From the NCBI GenBank assembly GCA_003576685.1, contig QOZR01000001.1, positions 620,001 through 684,000 on the forward strand: 64,000 bases of DNA, written 5' to 3'. Within the stretch, counting starts at the first letter, position 1. Every line of letters begins with the position of its first letter. A program made the position numbers and the translations under genes. Source of the stretch: Virgifigura deserti. GTDB taxonomy: Bacteria > Pseudomonadota > Alphaproteobacteria > Dongiales > Dongiaceae. Under the pieces are notes generated by a model, which did no database searches, was not told the origin of the DNA, and saw nothing but the letters and a program-made list of their open reading frames with translations. Shown here piece after piece: positions 7,302-15,611 of this stretch.

Positions 7302-8369
7302 TTACTGGGCCAGTCGGTGCGCGCTGCGCAGGATGTCGAAGAGATCAAGCAGACGGGCCGCATAGTGGTCCCGCAGCGTGAGCGACATCGGCCCCTCGTC
7401 GGTCAGCTCCCGCTCGATCGCCGCGAGGAGCTTTGATAGCCGCCGGCGATGGATGCCGAGCCTGCGTTGAACCGGGTCGGTCAGAATCCCCGCGAATGCT
7501 GCGACGCTCGCTGCCGTCATGAACAGCCCGCTCGTCACGCCGGCAACCAGCAGCGGCCCCGCGGTAACGGGAAAGGCGCCGTACCATAGGCCGCCGATGC
7601 CGGCGCCGAGCGGGAAGCTCATGATCGCCGTATGTTTCGCGATCGCCCCGGCGACGGCCGGACCGAGGGTCAGCATGCCCGGCGTGAACTGTCGCGCCGT
7701 GAGCGCCCCGACGCCGATGCTGACCAGCGATGTGGCAATGTCGCTCGCCGCCACGCGACTGCCGACATAAACGGCCACGACGTCCGCCAATCGGGCGTGG
7801 AATCCGGGATCGCGCGCCCGGTGGCCGATAGCCATGACGCTTGTCCGCACCGCATTGTCGACCCGCGGATCGCCGAGAATCGCCTCCGCGATTGCGTCGC
7901 GCGCGTGAATTCGCTCGCCGCGGGTCGGATGAACTTGCCGATAGGGCAGTTCGAGCAGATCAGTGTAGAGCAGCCATTCGATCTCGGCCGCCACATCGGT
8001 CTTCAGGAACAGACTTCGATGGCCGAGCCGATGGCCAAGCCGCTCGACCCGGACCGCATACCGCGCATCGAGCCGCTTCGCCACGGCTCGCCCCGCCAAG
8101 CCGGCGGAGAGAAGCGCGAGTTGCGGGAGCGCCAGGACGAGATTGGCCGGCGCCCGAAGCAGGTCCCAGCCAAAAGCCTGTCCATGCACCCGGACGGCGC
8201 CTCTGAACGAATAGTGCCGGTCGACGAACCCGGCAAGCCGGGCGCGGCGCTCGGTGCAGTAACGCGCGATCGCGGCATCGACGATGCCCGCCGCCGTGCC
8301 CGCATCGGCAGGCACGGGCAGCCGTCCGGAGCCGTCCGCTGTCGATGCCGCCTCTTCTCCGCTGTCCAT
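7302..8369 (-). CDS. Conserved membrane-associated protein, DUF6635/EcsC-like
   Basis: 355 residues. The N-terminal 130 are mainly amphipathic helices with the phrase GWDLLRAPANL, which I associate with an uncharacterised alphaproteobacterial family (DUF6635 from memory). The middle (about 215-300) has three or four hydrophobic Gly/Ala-rich helices reminiscent of EcsC-type proteins. No catalytic motif is visible. It is probably a peripheral or integral inner membrane protein. AGGAG lies eleven bases before the ATG at 8369. It converges with the small membrane protein gene at 7115-7273 and is divergent from the cell wall hydrolase gene. The family assignment is tentative and the function unknown. 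Confidence 0.65.
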   Translation of the reverse strand: MDSGEEAASTADGSGRLPVPADAGTAAGIVDAAIARYCTERRARLAGFVDRHYSFRGAVRVHGQAFGWDLLRAPANLVLALPQLALLSAGLAGRAVAKRLDARYAVRVERLGHRLGHRSLFLKTDVAAEIEWLLYTDLLELPYRQVHPTRGERIHARDAIAEAILGDPRVDNAVRTSVMAIGHRARDPGFHARLADVVAVYVGSRVAASDIATSLVSIGVGALTARQFTPGMLTLGPAVAGAIAKHTAIMSFPLGAGIGGLWYGAFPVTAGPLLVAGVTSGLFMTAASVAAFAGILTDPVQRRLGIHRRRLSKLLAAIERELTDEGPMSLTLRDHYAARLLDLFDILRSAHRLAQ

Positions 8370-8546
8370 CCGGTTCGCCGCTCCTGATCGTCGATATCGC
8401 CCGAGGCCACATCATCCCGATACCCCTACCCCGGGCCCTTAAATCGTCCTTCTTCAGTCATCCAATAACTACAGACAAGAACGTCGCAACCTTTTTGCGC
8501 CGACCGGTGTTATGACGGCGGTGGGCGCATAACAAAATGGGTCAAC

Positions 8547-9131
8547 ATGGTGAATAGTCTCGACCGTAGTCAGTTTTCACCCGGCCTCCTCGCCTCAATG
8601 CGTCGCCTTGACTGGGTGAATTTTTTCGCGCTCATGATCGCTATCATATTTATGTCTCCAGCCTCGGCGCAGACTGTCCATGACGCCGAGATCGAGTGCC
8701 TGGCGCTTACGATTTACTTCGAGGCGCGGGGCGAACCCGATCGCGGAAAGATCGCTGTTGGCTATGTGGTTATGAACCGCGTCATGGACCCGAGCTTTCC
8801 CGACACCGTCTGCGCAGTGGTCGAACAAGGCGGCGAATCGCCGCGCTTCCATTGCCAGTTCTCCTGGTGGTGCGACGGGAGAAGCGACGAGCCGACCGAT
8901 CTGATAAGCTGGCAGCAGAGCTATTGGATCGGCCATCTCATCTACTGGGATCTCCTCGACGACCCGACGCAGCAGGCGCTTTGGTATCATGCCGACTACG
9001 TTCATCCGCCGTGGAAGGACACTCTGGCGCAGGGCCCGACGATCGGCCAACATATCTTCTATAATCGGGTCGAGGACCTTGTGGAGGCCTCGGACCGCGC
9101 CGGACCGCTGCTTGCATCCAGCGCAGAGTAG
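8547..9131 (+). CDS. SleB-type cell wall hydrolase
   Basis: 194 residues. A long N-terminus (1-41) with a hydrophobic stretch ends in ASA and looks like a signal peptide or anchor. The rest matches the SleB/CwlJ hydrolase fold (Hydrolase_2), with the catalytic Glu59 in IYFEARGE, followed by the conserved AVGYVVMNRV and FSWWCDG blocks. These enzymes are lytic transglycosylases acting on peptidoglycan; in non-sporulating alphaproteobacteria they are taken to remodel the wall in the periplasm. The next gene, a secreted protein, overlaps its 3' end if it starts at the TTG at 9112, so the two may be translated together. Confidence 0.88.
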   Translation: MVNSLDRSQFSPGLLASMRRLDWVNFFALMIAIIFMSPASAQTVHDAEIECLALTIYFEARGEPDRGKIAVGYVVMNRVMDPSFPDTVCAVVEQGGESPRFHCQFSWWCDGRSDEPTDLISWQQSYWIGHLIYWDLLDDPTQQALWYHADYVHPPWKDTLAQGPTIGQHIFYNRVEDLVEASDRAGPLLASSAE

Positions 9132-9498
9132 CACATCTCCCGCAGACTGCCGGCGAGTCGGAATCGCCCGCTACCTCGCCATATTGCTCTTTGCCCTGCT
9201 CTGCCTCCCACGTACGGCCTGGACGCAGCCCACGGCCCTGACAATCGCAATCACCGGGAGCGAGGGTGCGACCTTCTCCGGCAATTGCACGGTGATGACG
9301 GATAGCGGCCCGCAGACGCTGCGTCTCGACGGCGCGGTGCCGGAAACCTACGAATTGACGGCGTCAGGTTTGAGTTGCCGGGTCCGGCAGACCGGCCAAG
9401 GCGGAAGCCTTACCGTCGAGCTGCGCCGAAACGGAGCGGTCGTCAGCCATTCCAGCATGACCGGGGGAAGCGGAAGCCTGTCGATCACCGTGCAATAA
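9112..9498 (+). CDS. Small secreted protein of unknown function
   Basis: 128 residues if started at the TTG at 9112; no ATG gives a sensible signal peptide, and the only upstream ATG (8989) reads through the hydrolase gene in another frame. Residues about 20-40 form a clear signal peptide ending near Ala-Trp-Thr-Gln. The mature part is about 85 residues of predicted beta structure with two Cys (one in SGNC, one in LSCR), likely a disulfide, and a Ser/Gly-rich end. The coding frame from 9170 to 9498 is well supported, the start is not. It overlaps the cell wall hydrolase by 20 bases, suggesting a common envelope role. Function unknown. Confidence 0.58.
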   Translation: MHPAQSSTSPADCRRVGIARYLAILLFALLCLPRTAWTQPTALTIAITGSEGATFSGNCTVMTDSGPQTLRLDGAVPETYELTASGLSCRVRQTGQGGSLTVELRRNGAVVSHSSMTGGSGSLSITVQ

Positions 9499-9504
9499 TC
9501 ACCC

Positions 9505-9529
9505 GGAACGGATCGGCGCCCCGACCGTT
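9505..9529 (+). promoter_or_regulatory. EcfG-type general stress promoter
   Basis: Exact GGAAC (9505-9509), 16-base spacer, CGTT (9526-9529), ending 33 bases before the ATG of the small hydrophilic protein at 9562. Same consensus and spacing as the sites at 7031 and 10378. Confidence 0.78.
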
Positions 9530-9561
9530 GCATCCTCAAGCCAATGAGAGGAGATACGACG

Positions 9562-9753
9562 ATGGCCGACCGTAAGCCGACTCGAAAGATGACGGACCGA
9601 AGCGAAGCGCAGAAGGCGAACCGCGCCCGTCCGGTAAAGACGCCCGACGAGTTCACCCGCGACAAGGCCGTCGTCCACCAGGGCGAGAAAACCGCCGGCA
9701 ACGAGCCGCACCGCCAGATCGGCGGCTCACAGACGCAGCGAGACGACGGCTAG
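9562..9753 (+). CDS. Small hydrophilic, basic protein under EcfG-type control
   Basis: 63 residues, highly charged (Lys, Arg, Asp, Glu), with no hydrophobic segment and no Cys, so probably disordered in the cytoplasm. It has a clean AGGAG eight bases before the ATG at 9562 and an exact EcfG consensus 33 bases further up, which together make it a convincing gene despite its size. Composition resembles small stress-induced hydrophilic proteins, but I recognise no family. No gene was found in the 265 bases that follow it. Confidence 0.72.
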   Translation: MADRKPTRKMTDRSEAQKANRARPVKTPDEFTRDKAVVHQGEKTAGNEPHRQIGGSQTQRDDG

Positions 9754-10018
9754 AGCCGCGAGCAGCCGCATCGACGGATTCGAAAGAACGCCCGGCCGAA
9801 GCGATGGCCAAAAGACACTTCACGGCGCAAGCCCGCTTGCGGTAGGAATGGTCCCCGCGAGTGTTCCGGTGCTGATGCCATGCCCCAGAGCGCGACCGAG
9901 ACGAAGATTTGACACACTTCGTCGAGAGTCACCGTATCGGATGCGGCGGCCACAGGAGTCGTGATCAAAGGGTGCCGTTCATTCGTTGGTGATGTGTAAC
10001 CCGGCCTCGCCCGGCCGG

Positions 10019-10234
10019 ATGGGGGAATTTGTGACCTTCGTCTTCTTTCTTGCGGACCTGTTGTCAGGCGTTCAGGTCTGGACCGCTCTTGTCGTTGCAT
10101 GGCTCGGCCAATGGCCCCATGCAGCTGACGCCGCTTTCGGCGGGATCCTTTTGGTTATCATGGCCGCGGCTGTCGCGGTGGCGCTCTGGCAGGCCGTCTA
10201 CCGGACGGTGCTGGTCTGGTTGCGCACCCGATAG
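10019..10234 (+). CDS. Small two-helix membrane protein
   Basis: 71 residues from the ATG at 10019. Two hydrophobic stretches (about 5-30 and 38-60) are joined by a short loop and followed by a basic C-terminus (WLRTR), so the C-terminus is probably cytoplasmic. No recognisable ribosome site precedes the ATG, and the 265 bases upstream contain no promoter I can identify. The hydrophobic pattern and lack of stop codons are the only evidence. Function unknown; it could be a chance reading frame. Confidence 0.42.
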   Translation: MGEFVTFVFFLADLLSGVQVWTALVVAWLGQWPHAADAAFGGILLVIMAAAVAVALWQAVYRTVLVWLRTR

Positions 10235-10377
10235 CAGCTTCCGGGACCGGTGCGAGACTGCTCTGCGCCGACCTGCATCCACGGATCAGTTTGCGTTCGA
10301 TACCTGAACAGGAACGGTTTCGCCTTGAATCGATCAGCTGGGCGATATCGTCTCGGCATGTCAAGCTTGTGATGAAT

Positions 10378-10402
10378 GGAACCAGCCATGGCACCATGCG
10401 TT
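10378..10402 (+). promoter_or_regulatory. EcfG-type general stress promoter
   Basis: Exact GGAAC (10378-10382), 16-base spacer, CGTT (10399-10402), ending 34 bases before the ATG at 10436 of the Crp/Fnr gene. Its position argues against the longer reading of that gene starting at 10376. Confidence 0.75.
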
Positions 10403-10435
10403 CACGGTGTCATGGCATTGGAAGCAAGTATAGAT

Positions 10436-11146
10436 ATGCCACAATCGTGGCAGAAAAACCGCATTCTTGCCGCATTGCCTGAAGCCGATTTCGCTCGGCT
10501 TATGCCTTATCTTGAGCCATCTCCACTCCATGCGAAGGCTGTTTTGTTCGATGTCGGCGAGTCCTTTACACAGCTCTACTTTCCGCATTCCGGCGTGGTG
10601 TCTCTGGTTACGGTAATGGAGGACGGCACTACGGCCGAGACGGCGATGGTCGGCCGGGAGGGTATGGTCGGTCTCAGCGCTCTCGTCAGCGACAGCGGCC
10701 TGACGAGTCGGCATACCGTGCAGATACCGGGCGTCGCCTCCTGTATCGACTTCTCGCGCTTCCGGAGAATCATGAGGGAGAGTGCCGCGCTGCGGCCGGT
10801 TCTATCTGCCTATGCGCAGGCGCTGTTCTCCCAGGTGCTGCAATCCGTCGCCTGCAACAGCCTGCACGGGTTGCGCCAGCGATGCTCTCGCTGGCTGCTG
10901 ATGGCCCATGACCGGGGCCCTGGCGATACCTTTCCACTGACGCACGAGGCTATGGCGGAAATGCTGGGTGTGCGCCGGGCCAGCGTCACGCTCGTCGCCA
11001 GAACGCTTCAGAAGGCAGGATTGATTCACTACCGGCACGGCATCCTGACGGTCCTGGACCGACGCGGGTTGGAGGCGGCTTCCTGTGAATGCTATCGGAC
11101 AGTTCGGCGGATATTCGAGCGACTGCTTCCGCTGACCTTCGCCTGA
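10436..11146 (+). CDS. Crp/Fnr-family transcriptional regulator
   Basis: 236 residues. An N-terminal cyclic-nucleotide-binding-like beta barrel (about 10-125) is followed by a dimer helix and a C-terminal winged helix-turn-helix (about 160-215) with the usual LTHEAMAEMLGVRRASVT recognition region. The barrel lacks the Cys cluster of Fnr and the full cAMP pocket of Crp, so the signal is unknown. The reading frame is open back to 10376, but an EcfG-type promoter lies at 10378-10402 and GGAAG precedes the ATG at 10436, so the shorter start was chosen. It is likely a stress-induced secondary regulator. A histidine kinase gene converges on it from 11864. Confidence 0.88.
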   Translation: MPQSWQKNRILAALPEADFARLMPYLEPSPLHAKAVLFDVGESFTQLYFPHSGVVSLVTVMEDGTTAETAMVGREGMVGLSALVSDSGLTSRHTVQIPGVASCIDFSRFRRIMRESAALRPVLSAYAQALFSQVLQSVACNSLHGLRQRCSRWLLMAHDRGPGDTFPLTHEAMAEMLGVRRASVTLVARTLQKAGLIHYRHGILTVLDRRGLEAASCECYRTVRRIFERLLPLTFA

Positions 11147-11168
11147 TTAAGGCGCCCGAAAGGCACTT

Positions 11169-11864
11169 TTAATCGGGCAAAAAGCAGACGCGAACCGTTG
11201 TACCGCGATCGGTTTCGATCTCGACGCTCCCGTCCAGTTGGACCGTCAAGGCTCGGATCAGCGTCAATCCGAAGGAGGTTCGATCCGCTTGATCCTTGCC
11301 ACCGATATCGCCCCCAACGCCGTCGTCGATCACGGAAAGTTCGACCTGCCCTTCATCGAGGCGCTTCAGCCTGATCCGGATCGAACCGCCGGTATGGGCG
11401 GGAAAGGCATGTTTAAGGCAATTCGTGACGAGCTCGTTCACGACTAACGCAAGCGGCACCGTCTTTTGGGCCGCGACTCTGACATCCTCACCTTCGACAT
11501 GAAGCGCAATTTTCCGCTCCGCACAGAGGGAGCGCCATAGGGCGGCCTGCTCGGCAAGATAATATCCGAAGTCTCCCTGACCTTCCGTTGTCTCCATCTG
11601 GGTTTGGAGCCGCCCGAGCGACAAGACGCAGTCGCGTAGCTGCAGCAGGTGCTCGCGACTCTCGGAATTCTTTGTTTGCTGAAGGCGAAGGCCGATCAGA
11701 CTGGCAAGCAGCTGGAAGTGATTGCCGACACGGTGACGCAGCTCCGCCAGCGCAGTTTCTTGCATTCGGGTCAGGTCGTCGACGTGTCGGCGAAGCCGCT
11801 CGTTCTCGGCCTGCAATTCCTCAATGCTTGGGTCCGGCCCGTGACATCGCGTGGCCTGAGACAT
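11169..11864 (-). CDS. Cytosolic HisKA_2-type sensor histidine kinase
   Basis: 231 residues with no membrane segment. A short coiled coil (about 13-42) runs into the dimerisation/phosphotransfer helix with His44 in ELRHRVGNHF, typical of HisKA_2/HWE kinases. The ATPase domain shows the N box NELVTNCLKHAF, the G1 box DDGVGG and a later GLTLI. There is no sensor domain, so the signal must come from a partner or from the coiled coil. Kinases of this class feed PhyR-type and receiver-only regulators in Alphaproteobacteria, which fits the nearby EcfG-type promoters, but no PhyR gene is in the window. It is divergent from the large kinase gene at 12151. Confidence 0.88.
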   Translation of the reverse strand: MSQATRCHGPDPSIEELQAENERLRRHVDDLTRMQETALAELRHRVGNHFQLLASLIGLRLQQTKNSESREHLLQLRDCVLSLGRLQTQMETTEGQGDFGYYLAEQAALWRSLCAERKIALHVEGEDVRVAAQKTVPLALVVNELVTNCLKHAFPAHTGGSIRIRLKRLDEGQVELSVIDDGVGGDIGGKDQADRTSFGLTLIRALTVQLDGSVEIETDRGTTVRVCFLPD

Positions 11865-11931
11865 GACCTCCCCCGCCCCCCATCCGTCTCCCCTCTTCGA
11901 CTGCTTATTGGTCGTATTTCAGGCGGTTCTG

Positions 11932-11951
11932 TCTGTACGCTTTCGTACAGA
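11932..11951. promoter_or_regulatory. Perfect 8-bp inverted repeat, candidate operator
   Basis: TCTGTACG and its exact complement CGTACAGA are separated by CTTT, in the 286-base divergent gap between two histidine kinase genes. No T-run follows, so an operator is more likely than a terminator. The binding protein is unknown. Confidence 0.5.
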
Positions 11952-11963
11952 TCCAAATGGCTT

Positions 11964-11978
11964 GGCGCTTGAAGCGCC
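11964..11978. promoter_or_regulatory. 15-bp palindrome, candidate operator
   Basis: GGCGCTT-G-AAGCGCC is a perfect 7-bp palindrome around one centre base, 12 bases from the palindrome at 11932-11951 in the same divergent promoter region. Sequence is unrelated to the first, so the two would bind different proteins or form adjacent hairpins. Confidence 0.4.
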
Positions 11979-12150
11979 CCGATCGCATCACACTCGCTGC
12001 ACGTTGCCGGTTCGACCGTTCCACGTTCTCGGATTGCAACCAATAGGCCACTTGGTTCAGAATGACTCTTCCTCTGGGGGTAGCGGAGTCAGACTGCGAG
12101 GGAGCCGCAGAAGCTTGGGGCAGTTCGCGCCGCTGCAATAAGGGACCAGC

Positions 12151-14919
12151 ATGCCGATCATAAGACAAAGCCGACGGCTTCCACGCAGGTCCGATCGCGC
12201 CACTCCTCCCCAATCTGCGCCCGTCGGCCTCACGATGTTCCGCGAGAATGCGCCGATTCCGGACGAAGCCGACCGAAATTCCGTCGACCGGTCGAGGCTT
12301 GCGATTCTCTCGGCCTTCGGTGCGCGGACGCTGGAAAGCACCGATCTTGATCTCCTCCTGCAGGAGGCTGCGGCGCGGGCCGCCGAGGGGATGGGGTTTC
12401 GATGTGCGATGGTTCTGGAGCACCGTCCGGCCACGGACGATCTTCTCCTGCGAGCTGGCATAGGCTGGCATGACGGAGTTGTCGGTCGCGTCGTGCTCAA
12501 GGCGCATATGGCCTCGCCGCCGGGCCACAGTTTCCGAACCGGCACGCCGCTCGCGATAGAGAATCTGCCGGAGCAGGAGCAATTCGAACAGCCCGACCTG
12601 CTGCGCAGCCACGGGATCGTCGCGCTGCTCACAGTTCCGATCCAATGGAACGGCTTCGCTTATGGCGTGCTCGGGGTCGGCACCGACGCGCCACGCCGGC
12701 TCGATCAGGACGGGACCGATTTCCTGCTGGCGCTCGCCAACGCCCTTGCAACTGCAATCCGGCACCGCGGAATCGAGGCGGATCTGGCCACTTCGTACCA
12801 TGAGACCCGGGAAATCCTGGAGAGCATCGACGCCGGCTTCTATGCCCTCGATCACGAGTGGCGATTCACCCATGTCAACCGCAAGGCTGAAGAACTTTCG
12901 GGTTTCGAACGGGAGAGCCTGCTCGGTCAAGTCATCTGGGAGGCGTTTCCGCAGGTCGTCTCCGGCGAGATGCGCGCAGCGCATATTCGGGCCGCGGTAG
13001 AGCGTCGCCCCATCAAACTCGACGCGTTCTCTACCGTGCTGGGCCGTTGGATCGGAATGACCATTTACCCCAATGCGACCGGGATGTCGGTCTATTTCCG
13101 CGACATCACCGAGCGCAGGCAGACGGAAGCAGCGCTGTGCGAAAGCGAAGAACGCTTCCGCAGCACGTTCGAGCAAGCAGCCGTCGGCCTGTCGCATATC
13201 GCACCGGACGGTCACTGGCTCAGGGTCAATCAGCGCCTGTGCGAGATTACCGGCTACAGCCGCGACGAGCTGCTGAGCAAGAGCTTTCAGGAACTCACCT
13301 ATCGCGAAGATCTCGACGCCGACCTCGCGAACACCGAGCGCTTGCTGGCCGGCGAGATCAGCACCTCCGCGACGGAGAAGCGGTGCATCCGCAAGGATGG
13401 AAGCCGGATCTGGGTTCGCCAGACGATCTCGCTCGTGCGGGACCAGGCAACCGGGAAACCGCATTACATGATCTCCGTTGTCGAGGATATCGATAAACGG
13501 CGGTCGGCGGAATGCAAGCTTCGTGAGAGCCGGGAGCGGCTGAGGACGGCGCTGTCCGCCTCCGGCATGGGCACTTATCGGCGGGAACTTCGCAGCAACC
13601 GTGTCGACCGGGACGAAAATCTGTGCCGGCTCTACGGGCTGACCCCCAGCCAGACGGTCGGTGACGTCGCCGAATGGCTCCAATGCATCCATCCCGAGGA
13701 CCGTGCGACGGCAGCCGCAGCAGTCGACCGCTGCGTGCGCGAAAGCGGCGACCTTCAGGTGGATTACCGCGTCGTCTGGCCCGACGGCAGCGTGCACTGG
13801 CTGACCGAACGGGGAAAGACGGTTTTCAACGAAGCCGGCAAGCCGCTCTATGTGACGGGCGCAACGATCGATATTACGGAGCGCAAGCGGGTTGAGGAGA
13901 GCCTTCAGGAGCGCGACGAGCGTCTGCAGGCTGCCCTGCACGCCTCGTCGACGGCAGTCTACAGGTGGGATATTCGCAGCGGCGCGATCTTCGGGGACGG
14001 GAGTTTGGAGCGGTTCTACGGGCTCGCCCCGGGCGAGGCGGTGCGCGATGTCCACGAGGACCTTCGACATGTTCATCCGGAGGATCAGGCGGCCGTGACC
14101 GCGGCCAGCGAACGCTGTGTGCGCGAAGGCATCGACTTCGATATGGACTATCGCATCATCCGGGCCGACGGCACGGTGCTATGGGTTTCGGACAAGGGAA
14201 AACTGGTCCGCGACCGTGAGGGAAAGCCGCTCTATGTCACGGGAGCCTGCACGGACATCACCGAACGCAAGCAGGTGGAGGAGCATCGGAAGCTTCTGAT
14301 GGCGGAGCTGAACCACCGGGTAAAGAATTCCCTGGCCGTGGTGCAGTCCATCGCCGCGCAGACCTTGCGGCACACGACATCGCCGGAGGCCTTTTGCGCA
14401 TCGCTGACGGGACGGCTCCAGGCGCTGGCCACCGCCCACAACCTGCTGACCCGGAACAACTGGCAATCGACGAACCTGACCGCCGTGGTGTCGCAAGTGC
14501 TTGACGCGCATGCGAAGGAAGACAGCCGGTTCGAGATCCACGGATCCGACCTCGCGCTCTCACCGAAGCAAACCCTGACGCTTTCGTTGGTGCTGCATGA
14601 GTTGGCGACGAATGCGGCCAAATATGGGGCATTGTCGACAGCCGGCGGGCGGGTGGAGGTTCGTTGGGGCATCGAGGAAACCGATAACCGGCGCCTGCGG
14701 CTGACCTGGGTCGAACGCGGCGGGCCGCCGGTTAGGAAACCGACGACCTACGGCTTCGGCACCAAGCTGATCGAGCACAGCTTCGCCTATGACCTCGCTG
14801 GCAGCGCGACGCTCACCTTTGGCCGTGGGGGGCTGGAGTGCGAGCTTGTGATGCCCCGCGACGGGGGGATCGGGGCAAGGATGGTGGGTGCGGTGGGGAT
14901 CGAACCCACGACCACCTGA
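12151..14919 (+). CDS. GAF/multi-PAS HWE-type sensor histidine kinase
   Basis: 922 residues, soluble. Domains in order: GAF (about 48-215), four PAS repeats (about 227-330, 333-455, 460-580, 590-708; the last two are close to each other in sequence, each ending in DITERK), HWE/HisKA_2 phosphotransfer domain with His722 in ELNHRVKNS, and ATPase domain with N box HELATNAAKYGA. It senses small ligands or light/redox through GAF and PAS pockets and phosphorylates an unknown regulator. AAGGGA precedes the ATG. The normal family C-terminus is reached near residue 905; the frame then continues about a dozen codons into the convergent tRNA-Lys gene, so its tail is non-native. Confidence 0.92.
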   Translation: MPIIRQSRRLPRRSDRATPPQSAPVGLTMFRENAPIPDEADRNSVDRSRLAILSAFGARTLESTDLDLLLQEAAARAAEGMGFRCAMVLEHRPATDDLLLRAGIGWHDGVVGRVVLKAHMASPPGHSFRTGTPLAIENLPEQEQFEQPDLLRSHGIVALLTVPIQWNGFAYGVLGVGTDAPRRLDQDGTDFLLALANALATAIRHRGIEADLATSYHETREILESIDAGFYALDHEWRFTHVNRKAEELSGFERESLLGQVIWEAFPQVVSGEMRAAHIRAAVERRPIKLDAFSTVLGRWIGMTIYPNATGMSVYFRDITERRQTEAALCESEERFRSTFEQAAVGLSHIAPDGHWLRVNQRLCEITGYSRDELLSKSFQELTYREDLDADLANTERLLAGEISTSATEKRCIRKDGSRIWVRQTISLVRDQATGKPHYMISVVEDIDKRRSAECKLRESRERLRTALSASGMGTYRRELRSNRVDRDENLCRLYGLTPSQTVGDVAEWLQCIHPEDRATAAAAVDRCVRESGDLQVDYRVVWPDGSVHWLTERGKTVFNEAGKPLYVTGATIDITERKRVEESLQERDERLQAALHASSTAVYRWDIRSGAIFGDGSLERFYGLAPGEAVRDVHEDLRHVHPEDQAAVTAASERCVREGIDFDMDYRIIRADGTVLWVSDKGKLVRDREGKPLYVTGACTDITERKQVEEHRKLLMAELNHRVKNSLAVVQSIAAQTLRHTTSPEAFCASLTGRLQALATAHNLLTRNNWQSTNLTAVVSQVLDAHAKEDSRFEIHGSDLALSPKQTLTLSLVLHELATNAAKYGALSTAGGRVEVRWGIEETDNRRLRLTWVERGGPPVRKPTTYGFGTKLIEHSFAYDLAGSATLTFGRGGLECELVMPRDGGIGARMVGAVGIEPTTT

Positions 14920-14956
14920 TTAAAAGTCAGATGCTCTACCGCTGAGCTACGCACCC
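14882..14956 (-). tRNA. tRNA-Lys (anticodon TTT)
   Basis: 75-base cloverleaf on the minus strand. The acceptor stem GGGTGCG pairs with CGCACCC, the anticodon loop is CTTTTAA with TTT as anticodon, and a T-stem GTGGG/CCCAC encloses the TTCGATC loop. The CCA end is encoded (14882-14884) behind discriminator A. The gene lies downstream of coaD on the same strand, and its 3' half overlaps the end of the large histidine kinase gene (14882-14919). Confidence 0.97.
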
Positions 14957-15056
14957 ATGGTCGCCGGCTGGACACCGGCCGACGGTGGCGCCCCATCTAA
15001 CATTTTGGCCCGCCGATGAAAACCGGAAAACCGACCAGAAGGCTGTAACCTGCGGG

Positions 15057-15611
15057 TCAGGAATCCTTGAAGGTCTGGACGCTGGTCTTCTGGTTGTCGC
15101 CGTTCTGCCGTTCCCGGTCGAAGCAGGCGCGCAGCCGTTCGGCGACCCGCGGGCTGACGAAATGGCTGATATCGCCGCCGAGCCGGCCGATCTCCTTCAC
15201 GAACCGTGACGAGATGAACTGGTGGCGGTCGGACGCCATCAGGAAGACCGTCTCGATGCCGGGATTGAGGCGCGCGTTCATGCCGGCCATCTGGAACTCG
15301 TACTCGAAGTCCGAGACCGCGCGCAGGCCGCGGATGATGACGCCGGCGCCGGCCGACTCCGCGAAGTGCATCAGGAGATTGTCGAACGCCTGGACCTCGA
15401 CGGTCCGCCCGCCGGCGTTCAGCGCGGCGACCTCGGCGCGCACCAGCTCGACCCGCTCGTCGATGCTGAACAGCGGCCGCTTCCCGGCGTTGCGCGCGAC
15501 ACCGATGATCAGGCAATCGGCCAGCCGCGACGCCCGCCGAATAATGTCCATATGGCCGTTCGTGATCGGATCGAAGGTCCCCGGATAGATCGCGGTCCGC
15601 GCTTTACTCAT
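15057..15611 (-). CDS. coaD: Phosphopantetheine adenylyltransferase
   Basis: 184 residues, a little longer than the usual 160-170. It transfers AMP from ATP to 4'-phosphopantetheine in coenzyme A synthesis (cytoplasm). The nucleotidyltransferase signature is plain: [17 protein letters not shown] near the N-terminus, [14 protein letters not shown] in the middle and ISSRFVKEI near the end. It starts inside the last codons of gyrA (8-base overlap), so the two are translationally coupled, a pairing common in Alphaproteobacteria. The extra residues are a polar C-terminal tail of about 15-20 residues. Confidence 0.96.
   Translation of the reverse strand: MSKARTAIYPGTFDPITNGHMDIIRRASRLADCLIIGVARNAGKRPLFSIDERVELVRAEVAALNAGGRTVEVQAFDNLLMHFAESAGAGVIIRGLRAVSDFEYEFQMAGMNARLNPGIETVFLMASDRHQFISSRFVKEIGRLGGDISHFVSPRVAERLRACFDRERQNGDNQKTSVQTFKDS

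Noticed and set aside
9750..10100. 116-codon minus-strand open frame in the gap before the two-helix protein
   Set aside because: Arg/Pro-rich, no start signal and no sign of conservation.
10376..10435. Longer start for the Crp/Fnr regulator
   Set aside because: It overlaps the EcfG-type promoter at 10378-10402 and lacks a ribosome site.
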